Made by a program: the position numbers and the translations under genes. Shown here piece after piece: positions 20,641 through 31,519 of a stretch of DNA of 64,000 nucleotides. Source of the stretch: Trichobilharzia szidati (Eukaryota; Platyhelminthes; Trematoda; Strigeidida; Schistosomatidae); NCBI GenBank assembly GCA_944472155.2, contig OX235273.1:102384582-102448581 (forward strand). Direction: 5' to 3'. How positions within the stretch are numbered: the first letter of the stretch is position 1; each line of letters starts with the position of its first letter. Below the pieces are notes generated by a model. That model was not told where the DNA came from and made no database searches. It saw nothing but the letters and a program-made list of their open reading frames with translations.

Positions 20641-20984
20641 AACAAATTTAGACAGATTAAATCGACTTCATTAGAAGGGGATTTATTTATAGTTAGAATT
20701 AATCACTAATAATAGTACGCTAAAAGTGGTCGGTTCCCGTTGGCATATCAGCTGCCAGTACGATAGCTTCAGTGATCCCAACAACAGCAATATGAATGTA
20801 ATTTATTAGAAGGTGGCTAACAGCTGAATCTATGATGAAACAATTCAAAAACTGTCACGTAAATAGTAATAAGGTCAGATGAAATTAGCAGATATCTAAA
20901 GTTTTGCTTCTTAAGGCTGTGTGATCAACTGTTAAAATAACTCATTCATCCAAACTATTCTGTATAAATACATTACACTGCTTT
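20641..20984. other. no feature recognised
   Basis: No gene or repeat family recognised. Confidence 0.35.
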
Positions 20985-21405
20985 TACGAGTTGATCAAGG
21001 ATTGATATCAGTTAGAGAACCATTGAAAACCAGCTGGGAGTACTGACAGCCACTGTTTCATCCTAGTTTGGGAATCATCGACAGTACGCTCCCACTGGGA
21101 TTCGAACACAGGACCTTCTGGTTACAAGGCAAGCTCGTATACCATTCAGCCACTGGGACCCGATTCAGTGGCTCATGAATTCTAACTTCTACCAATTTGT
21201 GATTTAGAATTCATGAGCCATTGAATCGGGTCCCAGTGGCTGAATGGTATACGAGCTTGCCTTGTAACCGGAAGGTCCTGGGTTCAAATCCCAGTGGTTG
21301 CGTACTGCCAATGATTCCCAAACTAGGATGAAACAGCAGCTGTCAGTACTCCCTGGTTTTCAATGGTTCTCTAACTGATATCAATCCGTGATCAACTCGT
21401 AAAAA
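20985..21405. repeat. family B SINE palindrome
   Basis: The minus copy (about 20987-21182) and plus copy (about 21204-21402) are reverse complements with few mismatches, around a centre of about 20 bp. The plus copy shows A box TGGCTGAATGG, the TTGCCTTGTAAC arm and B box GGTTCAAATCC. The tRNA-like loop TTGTAAC suggests an ancestral tRNA-Thr(UGU); this is inference. Confidence 0.85.
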
Positions 21406-21815
21406 CATAAGTAACCCTTACAAACCAAACTATAGAACATTACACTGTATTATTTTGTCATGGATAATGAACAAAGCCGTATTATGACTAAATCGTGCGA
21501 ATGAAGAAAAGTTACGGTTATTGTTAATAAAACCACAATATCAGAGAAAATAGAATGACCTCTTTTAACCTAAATCTAAATCTGATAACAATAATAAAAG
21601 ACTATATTTGCACTCATAGAGTTTCTTTTCAGCCTAAATTTTTTAAGCCTTTAGTGTATTCTTAATAATTTTGACTATTCCGCTTAAAAAATTTTAAAAT
21701 AACCTAACGGTTGATATATATTTCAGCTGTTTTATTCCAAAAATACTGAGGCTTTTTTCAATAGAAAAGCTCAATCATAGAAAATTCAAATTAGTTCATT
21801 CCATAATAAAAATGT
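21406..21815. other. no feature recognised
   Basis: AT-rich sequence. No gene or repeat family recognised. Confidence 0.35.
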
Positions 21816-21819
21816 TGAC

Positions 21820-21890
21820 AATGTAATCTAGAAGGACGACGAAAGCTTCACACTTAAATCAACCAGCTCAGAGAACAGAACTAAGCCTTG
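21820..21890 (+). mobile_element. PLE hammerhead-like motif fragment
   Basis: AGAAGGACGACGAAAGCTTC followed by CAACCAGCTCAGAGAACAG matches the minus-strand motif at 13885-13941 and 25751-25806. The upstream CTGAAGA half is missing. Confidence 0.55.
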
Positions 21891-21894
21891 TTCT

Positions 21895-22260
21895 TTACAC
21901 TGAGCACAGTAGATTTCTAGACTGATTTCAAAATAATGAAGGTCTTGGTTGCCTTTCCGATCTTGGTTAGCTTTGACATAGTCATCTATGCTGCTGGCGG
22001 CTGCCTTGATAAGTGAAATAAGTAATCTCCTTTTGAGTGCTCTTGTCGATAGTGATAGATCGTGTCCTCACAGTATGTCAAATCCACGTCCCCTTCCTTC
22101 TGCATATTTCTTAGATGATGGACTCATGGTTAGTTCATTGTCAAAGTTTTTTTGTTGTCCATCCTTTCTAGCTGAATATCTGACCTTGCGTACTGAGCTA
22201 GAGAAGGCGACTCATGATGTAATTCTGTAGACTTTTGAAAGCATTAATAAGCATGGGTGG
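21895..22260 (-). pseudogene. RTE remnant (minus)
   Basis: Minus-strand sequence follows the RTE connection region (the thumb around TFIKAAKTK and 'RIGKAT'-like residues) and its downstream part. It lies back-to-back with the plus remnant that follows. Heavily mutated. Confidence 0.5.
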
Positions 22261-22379
22261 ACGACAAGGATTGTCCGCACGATGTTTAAAGATGGCAGGG
22301 TTGTTGAACAACAGACAGTCTGATAAATTAAAATTAAATCGAATAATGTCCTCACTATCTATTAATGAAATCTCTATTA

Positions 22380-22830
22380 ATCAAAGACTTGACGCGTCAT
22401 GAAGGGCACTTCGAACAAACAACAAACCTTCATCAACAGCCGTCTTCGCCCAATACTATTCAAGATCAGATGTCCGGCCAGAAAAGATCAGCAACAGGGA
22501 TCTCTGGGAGCGAACCAACCCGGTAGGAACCAATTGTGCAACAAATATGCAGGAAGAAATGGAGGTGGATTGGCCATACTCTGAGAAAACAAACTATCAA
22601 GTGACATCACACAACAGGCCTCTCGAGTGGAAGCCGAACGGGAAGCGATGAGTTGGTCATCAGTGCGAGGGTGACATGGAGGAGGAGGTCATGTGAAGAG
22701 GAGATGAAAGCATGTGGGCAGACGTGGAGCCAGGTGAAAAGGTTGGAAGAGAACCGAACGCAATGGAGACGTGCGGCTGAAGCCCTATGTTCCTCTAGGA
22801 ACTAAAGGAAACAGTAATAATAATAATAAT
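22380..22830 (+). pseudogene. RTE 3' terminal remnant
   Basis: Starts in the region equivalent to 12225 of the intact element (ETWRVTKN) and runs through FINSRLRPILFKIRCP, LWERTN-like and WRRSCEEE-like segments to GCCCTATGTTCCTCTAGGAA and a (TAA)n tail. Frameshifts throughout. Confidence 0.75.
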
Positions 22831-23454
22831 CTTCTAATGAACAGTAGATAAATATTAAATTAAGATTTGTATCACTCATCTTCCTACTTCATTCTCCATT
22901 CTTTAACTTAAGTATAACTAAAATAGGATAAAAGTTAGCAGTAAAAAGAAAATAGTGCAACAGATGTTAAACAGTTATAATCTAAATAGAACTTTAAAAA
23001 AATTCACCAGTGAAAATAATCAATATCACTTTGAAACAGTGTTTATTTAAAGTACTTTTTTAAGTGATACCTAAATCTTCTTTCTTTTACCAATGAATAA
23101 TATAATAAAAACACGTTTTAATTCACACTTGGTGCGATGCATTTCAATGTGTTCAGTGCAATCACTTCAATATCTGTTGAACATAATTATCTTTTTTTAT
23201 CTCTTTTTTCTTCTTTCTGTGCAACAACATAACCTAAGATTAATTTTTATCATGCATTAACTTGTCTTGCATTGAGGCTAACTAACCAGTAAACAAAAAA
23301 GATAAATTTCATGTTAGAAAATGAAGGATTTAGCTTTCCTTGTAGTTTGAATTATATATTTTTTTCATTGTCCGTACATAAAAAGAGGGGATTATGCTTA
23401 TGCGTAAATGCAGCTTTTAGTGTACCATACTGATAAATCGAATATGATTCAGAC
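22831..23454. other. no feature recognised
   Basis: AT-rich sequence, no supported feature. Confidence 0.35.
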
Positions 23455-23690
23455 TTTCAACAACACTAATCCCAAATCAATCAGTGCTTCTAATATAGTT
23501 CAAAGACTTCAAATTGTCACCAAAAAAGCATTTTGAACAGGCTATTGCAGACATTTATTAACAGCTGCTCATATGGCCAGCCATAAATGCTTAGTAACAA
23601 GGAACTCTGGCAACGAACTAACCAGAAGCCTATTACTCAACAAATATGCAAAATAAAATAGTGATGGTTCATTATAAATTATTTAAATTA
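23455..23690 (+). pseudogene. short RTE remnant
   Basis: Resembles the RTE segment around the SETW and FINSCL motifs (ACAGGCTATTGCAGACATTT, ATTAACAGCTGCTC). Strongly decayed. Confidence 0.45.
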
Positions 23691-23694
23691 AGGC

Positions 23695-24905
23695 ACTCTA
23701 CTCGAACTCATGCAGTCAGGTGAGGGCTTACGGCGAGTTGTCATCCGAAGTGGTGACGACTAGTGGTGTCCGTCAAGGATGCCCATTATCCCCATTTCTA
23801 TTCAATTTCATCACAGATGTACTAATGGACTTAACCCTAACTCACTTCAGAGACTCAGGGATCGACTTGCTACCAGGGAATAATCTCGTTGACTTAGAAT
23901 ATGCAGACGATATAGTCCTTCTAGGCGAGGACGCTGACAAAATGCAGAGTCTTCTGAACACCTTGAGCTGCAATCTACGAATGTTTGGCATGCGATTCGC
24001 TCCCGCCAAATGTAAGATGATGTTACAGGACTGGACTACACTGACTCCTAGTTTAGAAATAGGGATTGAAGTGGTAGAGCACGTTGACCACTTCACTTAT
24101 TTGGGAAGTTGCATCAGCCAATGCCATCGGGTTGATCTCTGACGAAATCTCAGCACGAATACAGAGGGCTAGTTTCGCATATGCCAGTTTACGCCGTCTC
24201 TGGCGTAGACGTGATATCCGGCTATCGACCAAAGGGCGGGTGTACTGCTCAGCAGTCCGCTCCGTCCTCCTTTATGGCTGTGAGACCTGGCCATTGAGAG
24301 TGGAAGACATGAAAAGATTAGCTGTCTTTGATCATAGGCGCCTGCGTTCTATCTCCCGTGTGAAGTGGTATAATAAGGTGAGCAATATTGAGGTTAGGCG
24401 TCGGTCGACTGCTAGGTAAGGAGGGAAAATCAATCGACGAAGTTGTGAGGCTGAGATGGTTAGGACATGTGTTACATGTATGCCTAGTCATCGCCTTCCT
24501 CGACGGGCAATGTTAGCTGACATAGGGTCAGGCTGGAAAAGAGCTAGCGGCGGTCAAACCAAAACATGGCACCAGTCAATGAAATCTACAACAGTTAGTT
24601 TAAGCCAAGTAGGAAGGTGTAGACTTCCTGGTTGGGGTCCTCGGGACGGTAAAAACCAATGGTTGGAAACAATTGGTGACATGGCTCAAAATCGTTCTCA
24701 ATGGCGCAGATGCATCCACTCCTTGTGACTTATGATTTCCAATGAAACTATATTGTTCTTCGTTATTACTATTCCTTTGTCTCACACCTCTGTTTACTGT
24801 CTCTATTCTGCATTTCTTCTTTCTTCTCTTGCTTTGTGTGCTACATGGAGTGTGGCGACTTGAACTGCCGCACATATGTGCGAAGTTTTATGTCTAAAAC
24901 AGATA
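23695..24905 (+). pseudogene. second non-LTR retrotransposon, reverse transcriptase C-terminal half
   Basis: Different lineage from the RTE copies. Frame 1 (23720-24142) has VVTTSGVRQGCPLSPFLFNF and LEYADDIVLLGEDADKM, with catalytic YADD. A shift then leads into SDEISARIQRASFAYASLRR and LLYGCETWPLRVEDMKRL (24135-24419). A further shift leads into RLPRRAMLADIGSGWK, GWGPRDGKNQWLE and RSQWRRCIHSL (24456-24728). It is truncated upstream of the GVRQG motif and has at least two frameshifts. The 3' UTR runs to about 24905 and ends in an AGACAAACAG run. It resembles the abundant schistosome SR-type elements; I cannot assign the clade from sequence alone. Confidence 0.8.
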
Positions 24906-25019
24906 GACAAACAGATTTAAATTAATCCCAGCGTGTTTAAGATAAAATCTTGTTTTGATTAATCTGGATTAATCTGATTCAGCGCTCAAATTATTCCAGG
25001 AAGTTCGTAACATCTACTG

Positions 25020-25275
25020 TCTGGAAACTTATAAAATAGAGATGTATTGGATGCATACTGAGAAAACCGTTGAATAACTGCAGGTCACGAGTCTTAGAGT
25101 GGAACCCGAATAAGGAATGTCAAGTTGGGCTTGGGTAAGAGTGTGACGTGAGGGTGACCATCTGATGAAGAAATGAAACCTTATGAACAATCGTGGGACC
25201 AACTAGAGGAAATAGCAGAGAAGATAGTGAAACGCTGATGTTTCACTCGGAATCCCAGGGAATTATATATATATA
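25020..25275 (+). pseudogene. RTE 3' terminal remnant
   Basis: Weak match to the RTE tail (RCIGCILRKPLNN, LEWNPNKE, then GATGTTTCACTCGGAATCCC and a microsatellite). No coding capacity. Confidence 0.5.
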
Positions 25276-25549
25276 TATTTACGTGTCAACACTGAGAATA
25301 TTGATTTCAGTTCATTTAAAAATGAGAAAAAAATGTAGTATAGTGAAGTAACTGTCATCAGGTGAAGAAATGTCATAAAAACACAAATGAGATATTGTGG
25401 CAAATAAGAAAAAGTTCAGGATGAAAGAAGAAGATAACCGAAAAATGATTTTTTTTCTGGGAGATTTTATACCTGAAATGTTATAGGAAACCAGGACAAA
25501 TAATTAGTACCATGAAAGAAAACTAATTTCAAATAATTAGTGGATTGTA
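25276..25549. other. no feature recognised
   Basis: AT-rich sequence after a short (AT)n run. Confidence 0.3.
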
Positions 25550-26145
25550 GAGAATTACTTTTACCCTGAATTTTTAAAGAAATTACTTGGGACTTCATGA
25601 AATGTATCTCCAACAGGTTGAAAACCTTCAACAACAGCTGCCTTCCTTGGCTGCAGATTGAAGATGAAATGGCCAGAAAGAAATGGCAACAAGAAACTAT
25701 GAGAACACACCAGCCAAGAACTTATTGCCCATTGAATTAATTGTGTTCTCCGAGCTGTTTGACTGAATCGCGAAGCTTTCGTCTTCCTTTTAGATGACAT
25801 CTTCAGCGCAAGTTTTAGTATAAAATGGACTTATTTAAATTCTCCATGAATGATGTAATTGTATCTCCTGGCAACCACTGTCGTGACTCGTTGTTACTTT
25901 ACGTCTCCATTGATCAATCTTATTGACTTGGAATTTGAACTTTCCTGTCATGTGATTTACTTTTTATTAGCTGGTAAATTTGCTCTATAATAACGTGTTT
26001 GTCAATTGTTGGCTGATCCACTTGAGTATCAGGCTCCTAGGAATTCCCTGACATGCTAGGGAAAGCATCAAAATTAAATCAACCAGCTCAGAGAAAACAA
26101 TTAATCAATATCATCCACCTGAGCTACAAATCTCCATTATTTCAA
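25550..26145 (-). mobile_element. Penelope-like composite, second copy
   Basis: The same arrangement as 13640-14285: hammerhead-like hairpin at 25751-25806 (minus), PLE 3' sequence, and an inverted end at 26064-26110 (CAACCAGCTCAGAGAAAACA). The plus half continues into CATCCACCTGAGCTACAAAT, as at 14240-14262. 25600-25730 is a short RTE scrap (a KTFNNSCLPWLQIEDEMARKKW-type stretch) at its edge. Confidence 0.6.
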
Positions 26146-26430
26146 AACCTATTGATCAGCAAATATGCCGGAGACATTTGGGATGGACTTAAGACACACT
26201 GAGGAGATTGTCAAATGACATCGAGCGTCAGCCTGTGCCTCGAGTGGAAGACGAATGGGAAACGGCGAGTTGAGCATCAGTACGAGGAAGATCGTGAGAG
26301 GAGGAGATGCGACGCTATGGGAAATCGTGGCGCCAGCTAAAGAGAAGAGCAGAAAATAGGACAAAGTGGAGCTGTACTGTTGAAACCCTATTTCCCACTT
26401 GGAGCCCAAAGGAAAAATAATAATAATAGT
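26145..26430 (+). pseudogene. RTE 3' terminal remnant
   Basis: Resembles the end of the RTE C-terminus (the segment equivalent to 12355-12640): SKYAGDIWDGL, RLSNDIERQ, then GAAACCCTATTTCCCACTTG and an AATAATAATAATAG tail. Confidence 0.65.
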
Positions 26431-27014
26431 TTAACAACATTAGTCCTTGTAATAAATGTAGATAGCAGCATTATTAGAAGACGAAGTTTATCTAAAAAAT
26501 ATTTAATGTATCTACGCAACATACATTTCGAAAATCATCACCACACACACACATTCTCATGCCACATCAATTTACAGAAAGGATACAAGGCCAACTAAGA
26601 TAGACAAAATGATAAGGGATTTCAGAGTGAGAAGGATAATAGTTAATATGTTTCTTTGTAAATATAATCAGATAAGGGTTTTCAAGGTTGGTTAATGGTA
26701 ATAATAAACTGCCTTAGAATCACAAGGGAAGGATGGCTTAATTTTACAGATAACTATCATCTCTGTCTCTTTCAGAATGCGCCTCAGACGATTTTTATCC
26801 GTAAAAGTTGTACTGATGTCAATCTTGAGATTTATACTAAATAAGGATTTTGCTTTGGAGAATTTCGGGAGTCTACAGACTGTGCTTATTGGCGCTTCAC
26901 AACTCAGTTATTTTTCAAGCCATCGCACAAATAAATTACATATTTCACATAAACTCTACTTTCTAATAACGCTATCCGACCTTCTTTTCGAAAAAGTCGA
27001 TTACTGGATTGGTG
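26431..27014. other. no feature recognised
   Basis: No supported feature. Motif ACGCAACATACATTTCGAAA at about 26514 recurs in diverged form near 40540 and 52150, so part of this may be an uncharacterised dispersed repeat. Confidence 0.35.
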
Positions 27015-27185
27015 TATTCCACTGAAACTGAGGATGCGAGTTGCATCCTATTTAAGACTCCTCAGCTGGACTTATCTGCATGATTTCCTGTGTGTGATTA
27101 ATGTTCCTGATGAAAACTAAATCCAGCATACATCGTTTCAAACGTCAAAGTGCTATTCACTAGGCAGTGAAACCACAGGAACCAT
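27015..27185 (-). repeat. family A hammerhead SINE (minus), best-preserved core box
   Basis: Minus-strand core: CTGAGGA at 27059-27065 fits the CTGANGA consensus exactly. Helix II is GTCTT/AGGAT, but GAAA has become GCAA (27041-27044). Helix III and the downstream GCATCC are retained. One core substitution is enough to predict loss of cleavage. Confidence 0.7.
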
Positions 27186-27214
27186 CTTATATGTTTATAA
27201 TTGTAAGTATTGGG

Positions 27215-27850
27215 CAGCTGTTGCACATCCGTTTGAGAGTGTTAGGAGTAAAAAACCAACCCTGAACCATTGGTGTCCATCCAAGCGGCTAAAGGGTCAA
27301 TGGAGTCACTTCGTAACCTGAAGGTCTTAGATGTACCTTTTTATGCCTATTCTTGACCTCAAAACCCTGAAGTCAATACAATGTTATGCGTTGCATTCAT
27401 TTCACCTTAGGATATAACTCCAGAAAAATAACTACAAATATTTAAGAATAATAAGATGTAAATGTCACCGAATGCTTTTGAGCATATTTCCATATCATTT
27501 CGTCATAGTAACATAATTTTGTGTAATATCTAACTGCTATCAGGTAAATGGACGTTTTTCTCATGTTATATGAGGGAAATAGATTTGTGCCTGCATTAGA
27601 ATTTACCTTTCTATGACTTTCTAGTATACGCTTTGAAAGTGACAATAGTTAGAATCTGGGCGTTAATGGATTCCAACTGGATGGCTAAGTGATTAATGAG
27701 GTCGCATATACAACCCGAAAAGGCCCGAACCTTATCCCTTATAGGTTATGGGTGAGCAGCATTGAAGAGTCCTCTTGGTTTTCATTGATTCTCCAAATGG
27801 TTTTGGTTTGTGCCAAAGCCTCATCTGATACATTTTAAGAGACTGTTTCA
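27215..27850 (+). repeat. family B SINE remnants
   Basis: 27275-27365 (AAGCGGCTAAAGGGTCAATG, CTTCGTAACCTGAAGGTCTT) and 27680-27830 (TGGATGGCTAAGTGATTAAT, GGTTTTCATTGATTCTCC) are decayed family B pieces. AT-rich sequence separates them. Confidence 0.45.
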
Positions 27851-27959
27851 ATACATTATACGGCTATCATCTAGGGGTACTGAGTTTTAAAAGAGGTTGA
27901 ATTCTTTCAGCAATGTATATCATAAGTTATCCATTCTCTTTAAAACTTTACCTATAATT

Positions 27960-28425
27960 TCAATTGGTGGATGGTGACTAGCAGTGAGACCGAACATGAG
28001 CATTTCGTCCTATTTGGAACTCGTCATCAGGATGAACCTGCGTTCCACAGTGAGTGATGGTGTTCCTGCCAATGCTCCAACCCAGTACCCATCGTTTCAA
28101 ACGCCAAAGTGCCATCCACTAGACCACTCGGGCCACGAAAGCTACCTCTCGTGCAATGGGTCTTATTAATTGTTTAATTCAATTTTAGCGTTTGAAACTA
28201 TGGGCACTGGTTTCATGCCTCGGTGAGAACACCTTGATCACTCACTGGGGAATGCAGGTACACCCAGGTGATCAGTAACAAATAAGACGAAGTGCGTATC
28301 CTGGATTCCACTGCTAGTCACCATCCACCAATTTACTTCAATTTATATGACAAGGCGTCGTCGAGGTATCTGCACAAAGAGCCGACTCGTCATATTGAGA
28401 CCGGTCACTGCGGTACAATCAATAG
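27960..28425. repeat. family A hammerhead SINE inverted dimer, second copy
   Basis: Minus half 27960-28150 (core ATGACGA, GAAA intact), junction TTAATTGTTTAATTCAATTT near 28165, plus half to 28425 (core GTGATCA with GAAG). The junction and both halves correspond to 15685-16160, so the dimer moved or was duplicated as a unit. Confidence 0.75.
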
Positions 28426-28489
28426 ACGGGAAAATCTAAAAAAATTGATTACATAATTTACCTATGAATGTCTCTAAAATTTATTTTTT

Positions 28490-28690
28490 TTATTATAGCT
28501 TGATTCCACACCGTATTTTTCGTGCAAGTATGGAATTTTCAGCATGTGATATCGGTAGCCCAAATTTTGCAGGCCGACCATTGATATCAGGTGTGCGTCA
28601 GCACGGGATCGAACCCCGGACCATGTACTATTGTAAGCGAGAGTCCTAACTGCTGTGCCACCGACGCACAATGACTGCTTATACTGACTT
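28490..28690 (-). repeat. family D SINE
   Basis: Minus-strand tRNA-like head TGCGTCGGTGGCACAGCAGT with a B box GGTTCGATCCC, then the body TGAAAATTCCATACTTGCAC, matching 15425-15612. Confidence 0.75.
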
Positions 28691-29100
28691 CTGGACCCTA
28701 TCACTTCTCAACAATGCACTCGCAGACTTTAAAACCGTGCTAATTTAATCATGAAACACAAAAGTAGGGCTATTTAATGTAGCTTTCCTTTTTCTGTAGT
28801 CGAATCCACTACATTTAGTAATAACGAATGAAATGACTGAAATGTTATTGATATTAGAACCTCCATCATGCACCTCAACTACTGATTAACTAAAGTTAAT
28901 ACCTAATTAAAATGAAGCAGACACCAAGTTGCCTCAGCTGAATCTCGCATCTTGATCAGGAGGACACATGTTATCAAAAGCTATCAGTGCAGCACACTCT
29001 ATCACATTAAAAAGCTTCCTGTCAACATCAGTCATTATTATCTATTGAAATTATTATTTTTCATTGTCCCGTTGGTTACTCCCAGTAGACTGAAACGCCT
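28691..29100. other. no feature recognised
   Basis: No supported feature. Confidence 0.3.
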
Positions 29101-29102
29101 TG

Positions 29103-29272
29103 TTCCATTATGGGTAAATTTTATTTTGATAGAGTCTCACAGTGTTATACAGTAATATTTACTGATGACTTGATATGATTATGAGCAATAAATTGTGCTC
29201 GAAACGTCATCAGTAAATATTACTGTATAACACTGTGAGACTCTATCAAAATAAAATTTACCCATAATGGAA
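29103..29272. mobile_element. PLE terminal hairpin, 67-bp perfect inverted repeat
   Basis: 29103-29169 is the exact reverse complement of 29206-29272. The 36-nt loop (29170-29205) holds its own stem (GAGCA/TGCTC), followed by GAAAC and, in the arm, GTC. The loop and right arm match the 3' ends of the PLE copies at 31.36-31.50 and 36.20-36.34 kb, so this is a PLE 3' terminus duplicated in inverse. Confidence 0.8.
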
Positions 29273-29354
29273 TTACACTCTACCACAGTGCCCAAGTTTT
29301 ATTCTTATATCAATGAAACGCTTTGTCTTCGTTAACTTGATGGTTATTAATACA

Positions 29355-29560
29355 GACGTCACTGAATCATTCTGGCTAGCAGTGGGATGCAGGAAGCGAT
29401 ATTCCTCCTATTTGAGACTCGTTATCCCCGGTAAGTGATTATATCCCCTAATGAGACTTGAGCTCCCCACCCATAGTTTTACACGTCTTTTAGGCGATGA
29501 GTCCTTAATGGGGCAAAACGCACATTCTGGAATCCATTACTCGCCACATATTCTTAAAAT
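29355..29560. repeat. family A hammerhead SINE remnants, inverted
   Basis: The minus core near 29420 reads ATAACGA with helix II GTCTC/AGGAG. The plus core at about 29490 reads GCGATGA, helix II GTCC/GGGC and AAAACGCACATTCTGGAATC. Both are degenerate. Confidence 0.55.
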
Positions 29561-29849
29561 ACGAAATACACAGTCACCACTCATGACACATTTCGCTCTT
29601 TCTGTTATAGAAGGCTGATTAGTAAACAAATAATTTCTTCATCAGATTATCAAGTTACGTGACCATATTAATTGAGGAATTATTGTTAATAACAAAATTA
29701 ATGTTTATAATAACACTGAATTAATAATATCGACCGATCACACTTCACAAGCATCTGTAAGTGATATTACGCATAAAAATGTAATATTAAGCTGAATATC
29801 TCAGATAAATTAAGAAAAATGATAGACAATTTATGAATTTATGGGTTTC

Positions 29850-30290
29850 ACAATGCAGCACGGTAGCAAAAGTGGCTGCACTTGTTTCTTTTAAACCCAC
29901 AATCCCGTTTGTTTAAAGCAAATTGCAATGGCCTCTACTGCTTGAAATGTTCGGTATCTAAAGGGTTTTGACAATTTAGTTTGGTAGGAAGAGATTCTCC
30001 AAGGCTGGTAATTTAGCTTGTTTGGACTACGTGGTGTGTCACTGAACTGTTGATGGTTCCTACTACATTTTAGGTGTTCTTGAGAATCAAAAGCTAGATT
30101 CTTAGAACAACAACCAATCTAACTGGCTGTACATGAGCAGATGAATTGATAGATACAAGAAGAGGTAGTCAGTCCAGCTGCTTTATATCTCACAACAGGT
30201 AGTATAGAAAATATCATCTGCAACTCACCACCGATGAAAGTTCTTTGAATCGATTTTCTCAACTTTTCAATTGTTATTTCACTGGATACA
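29850..30290 (-). pseudogene. Penelope-like GIY-YIG endonuclease fragment
   Basis: Minus-strand translation gives KLRKSIQRTFIGGELQMIFS, then SSCIYQFICSCTAS (GIY-like region with the C-x-C pair), then an IGCCSKNLAF...QEHLK stretch (the Y-IG-T and EH region, mutated) and finally AIAICFKQTGL, like the AVGIHINKPNL motif at 14.7 kb. A TAG replaces the residue before IG. This is the catalytic endonuclease part of a PLE distinct from the copies at 31-36 kb. The region has several stops. Confidence 0.65.
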
Positions 30291-30324
30291 TCATCTTTGA
30301 ATTTTAGCCATATATATATATATG

Positions 30325-30700
30325 CGATGCTCGCTAGTGACTTGCTACAGGATGAAGTTGCCTGGAGTTCTAGTGAGAAGTCGTGACCAGTGAGCTCCAT
30401 CCAGTCAAGTGTGAGGATGGACTCCCCATCGATGACATTGGCCGGTGGTTGCGCTAAATCACGAATTGGTAGAAGTTAGAATTCATGGCCTGGCCACTGA
30501 ATCGGGTCCCGTTGGCTGAATGCTATACGAGCTTGCCTTATAACCAGAAGGTACTGGGTTCTAACCGTGGCAGTAGGTGCGTACCGCCAATGATTCCCAA
30601 ACTAGGATGAAATAGCTGTCCAGTCCTCCATGGTTTTCAATGGCTTTTCAACTGATATCAATCCGTAGTCTAACTCGAAAATCAAGACTATTCCATACAA
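30325..30700 (+). repeat. family B SINE, near full length
   Basis: Starts at GATGCTCGCTAGTGACTTGC, includes GGAGTTCTAGTGAGAAGTCG, then A box TTGGCTGAATGC, TTGCCTTATAACC, a B box decayed to GGTTCTAACCG, and the tail TTTTCAATGGCTTTTCAACT. It defines the full unit (about 370 bp) together with 52312-52660 and 58190-58560. Confidence 0.8.
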
Positions 30701-30739
30701 ACCAATTCTTAGATATATAACTCCATTATGAATAGGATT

Positions 30740-31510
30740 TTATTTAAAAGACTCGGAGGACCCAATTAAACAAAATAATATAATTTACAAAATATCCTGC
30801 AATGATTGTGAGGTCAACTATATAGGTCAAACTAATAGATCGGGGGTAATCAGATTGTCGGAGCATAAGAATTTAGCTAAGGTAAGAATGGTTGACCCCG
30901 AGAAGATAAGTAATTTAGAAAAAAGCTCAGCAATTGTAATGCATGCATTAACACACAACCACACAATAGAGTGGGAGAGGGTTAAATTTAGAAGAAGTAA
31001 GATAGGTAGGTGGGTCGAGAGACTGATTACTGAATCCTGGTTCATCGAGTCTACACACATGCAACAGAAGTGACTCAGTGAAATACTAGAGATATGGAAG
31101 ATATTATTACCACCAGTCAGTCAAATCAGAGGAGGATAATAAATAATCTTAAAAATCTATTTCAATTCAAACACATCACAACATTCTAACAAGTTACTTA
31201 TTATGACTATGAAAACACTCGTCTTTTTTCCCATCTGATTGTAATTGATCGATAACACTCATATTATTATTTCTGAATGCTCATTATCCTATATTGATTT
31301 TCATTCAAATATCTAATCATCAATTACACACATGTATATAAATGAAGGAAAAAGTTGTGTGAGTGACTTGATATGATTATGAGCAATAATTTTTGCTCAA
31401 AAAGATGTCATCATTTAATATTATTGTATAACACCGTGTGACTTATCAAAATAAAATCCTATCCATAGTGGAGTTATACTCTACCACAGTGCCCAAGTTT
31501 TATACCTATA
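30740..31510 (+). pseudogene. Penelope-like element, GIY-YIG and 3' end
   Basis: The open segment at about 30778-31073 reads ISCNDCEVNYIGQTNRS (GIY-YIG core with the zinc-binding-like CNDC), IRLSEHKNLAK, AIVMHALTHNHTIEWERV and LITESWFIEST. The 3' UTR includes the GAGCA stem-loop near 31381-31413 and the element end TACCACAGTGCCCAAGTTTT (31481-31500). The RT part is missing, so the copy is 5'-truncated. The endonuclease stretch itself is nearly uninterrupted, so it may be relatively young. Confidence 0.8.
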
Positions 31511-31519
31511 TCTTATATA

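Noticed and set aside
21230..21300. tRNA-Thr(UGU)-like sequence
   Set aside because: It is the head of family B, with mispaired stems and many dispersed copies.
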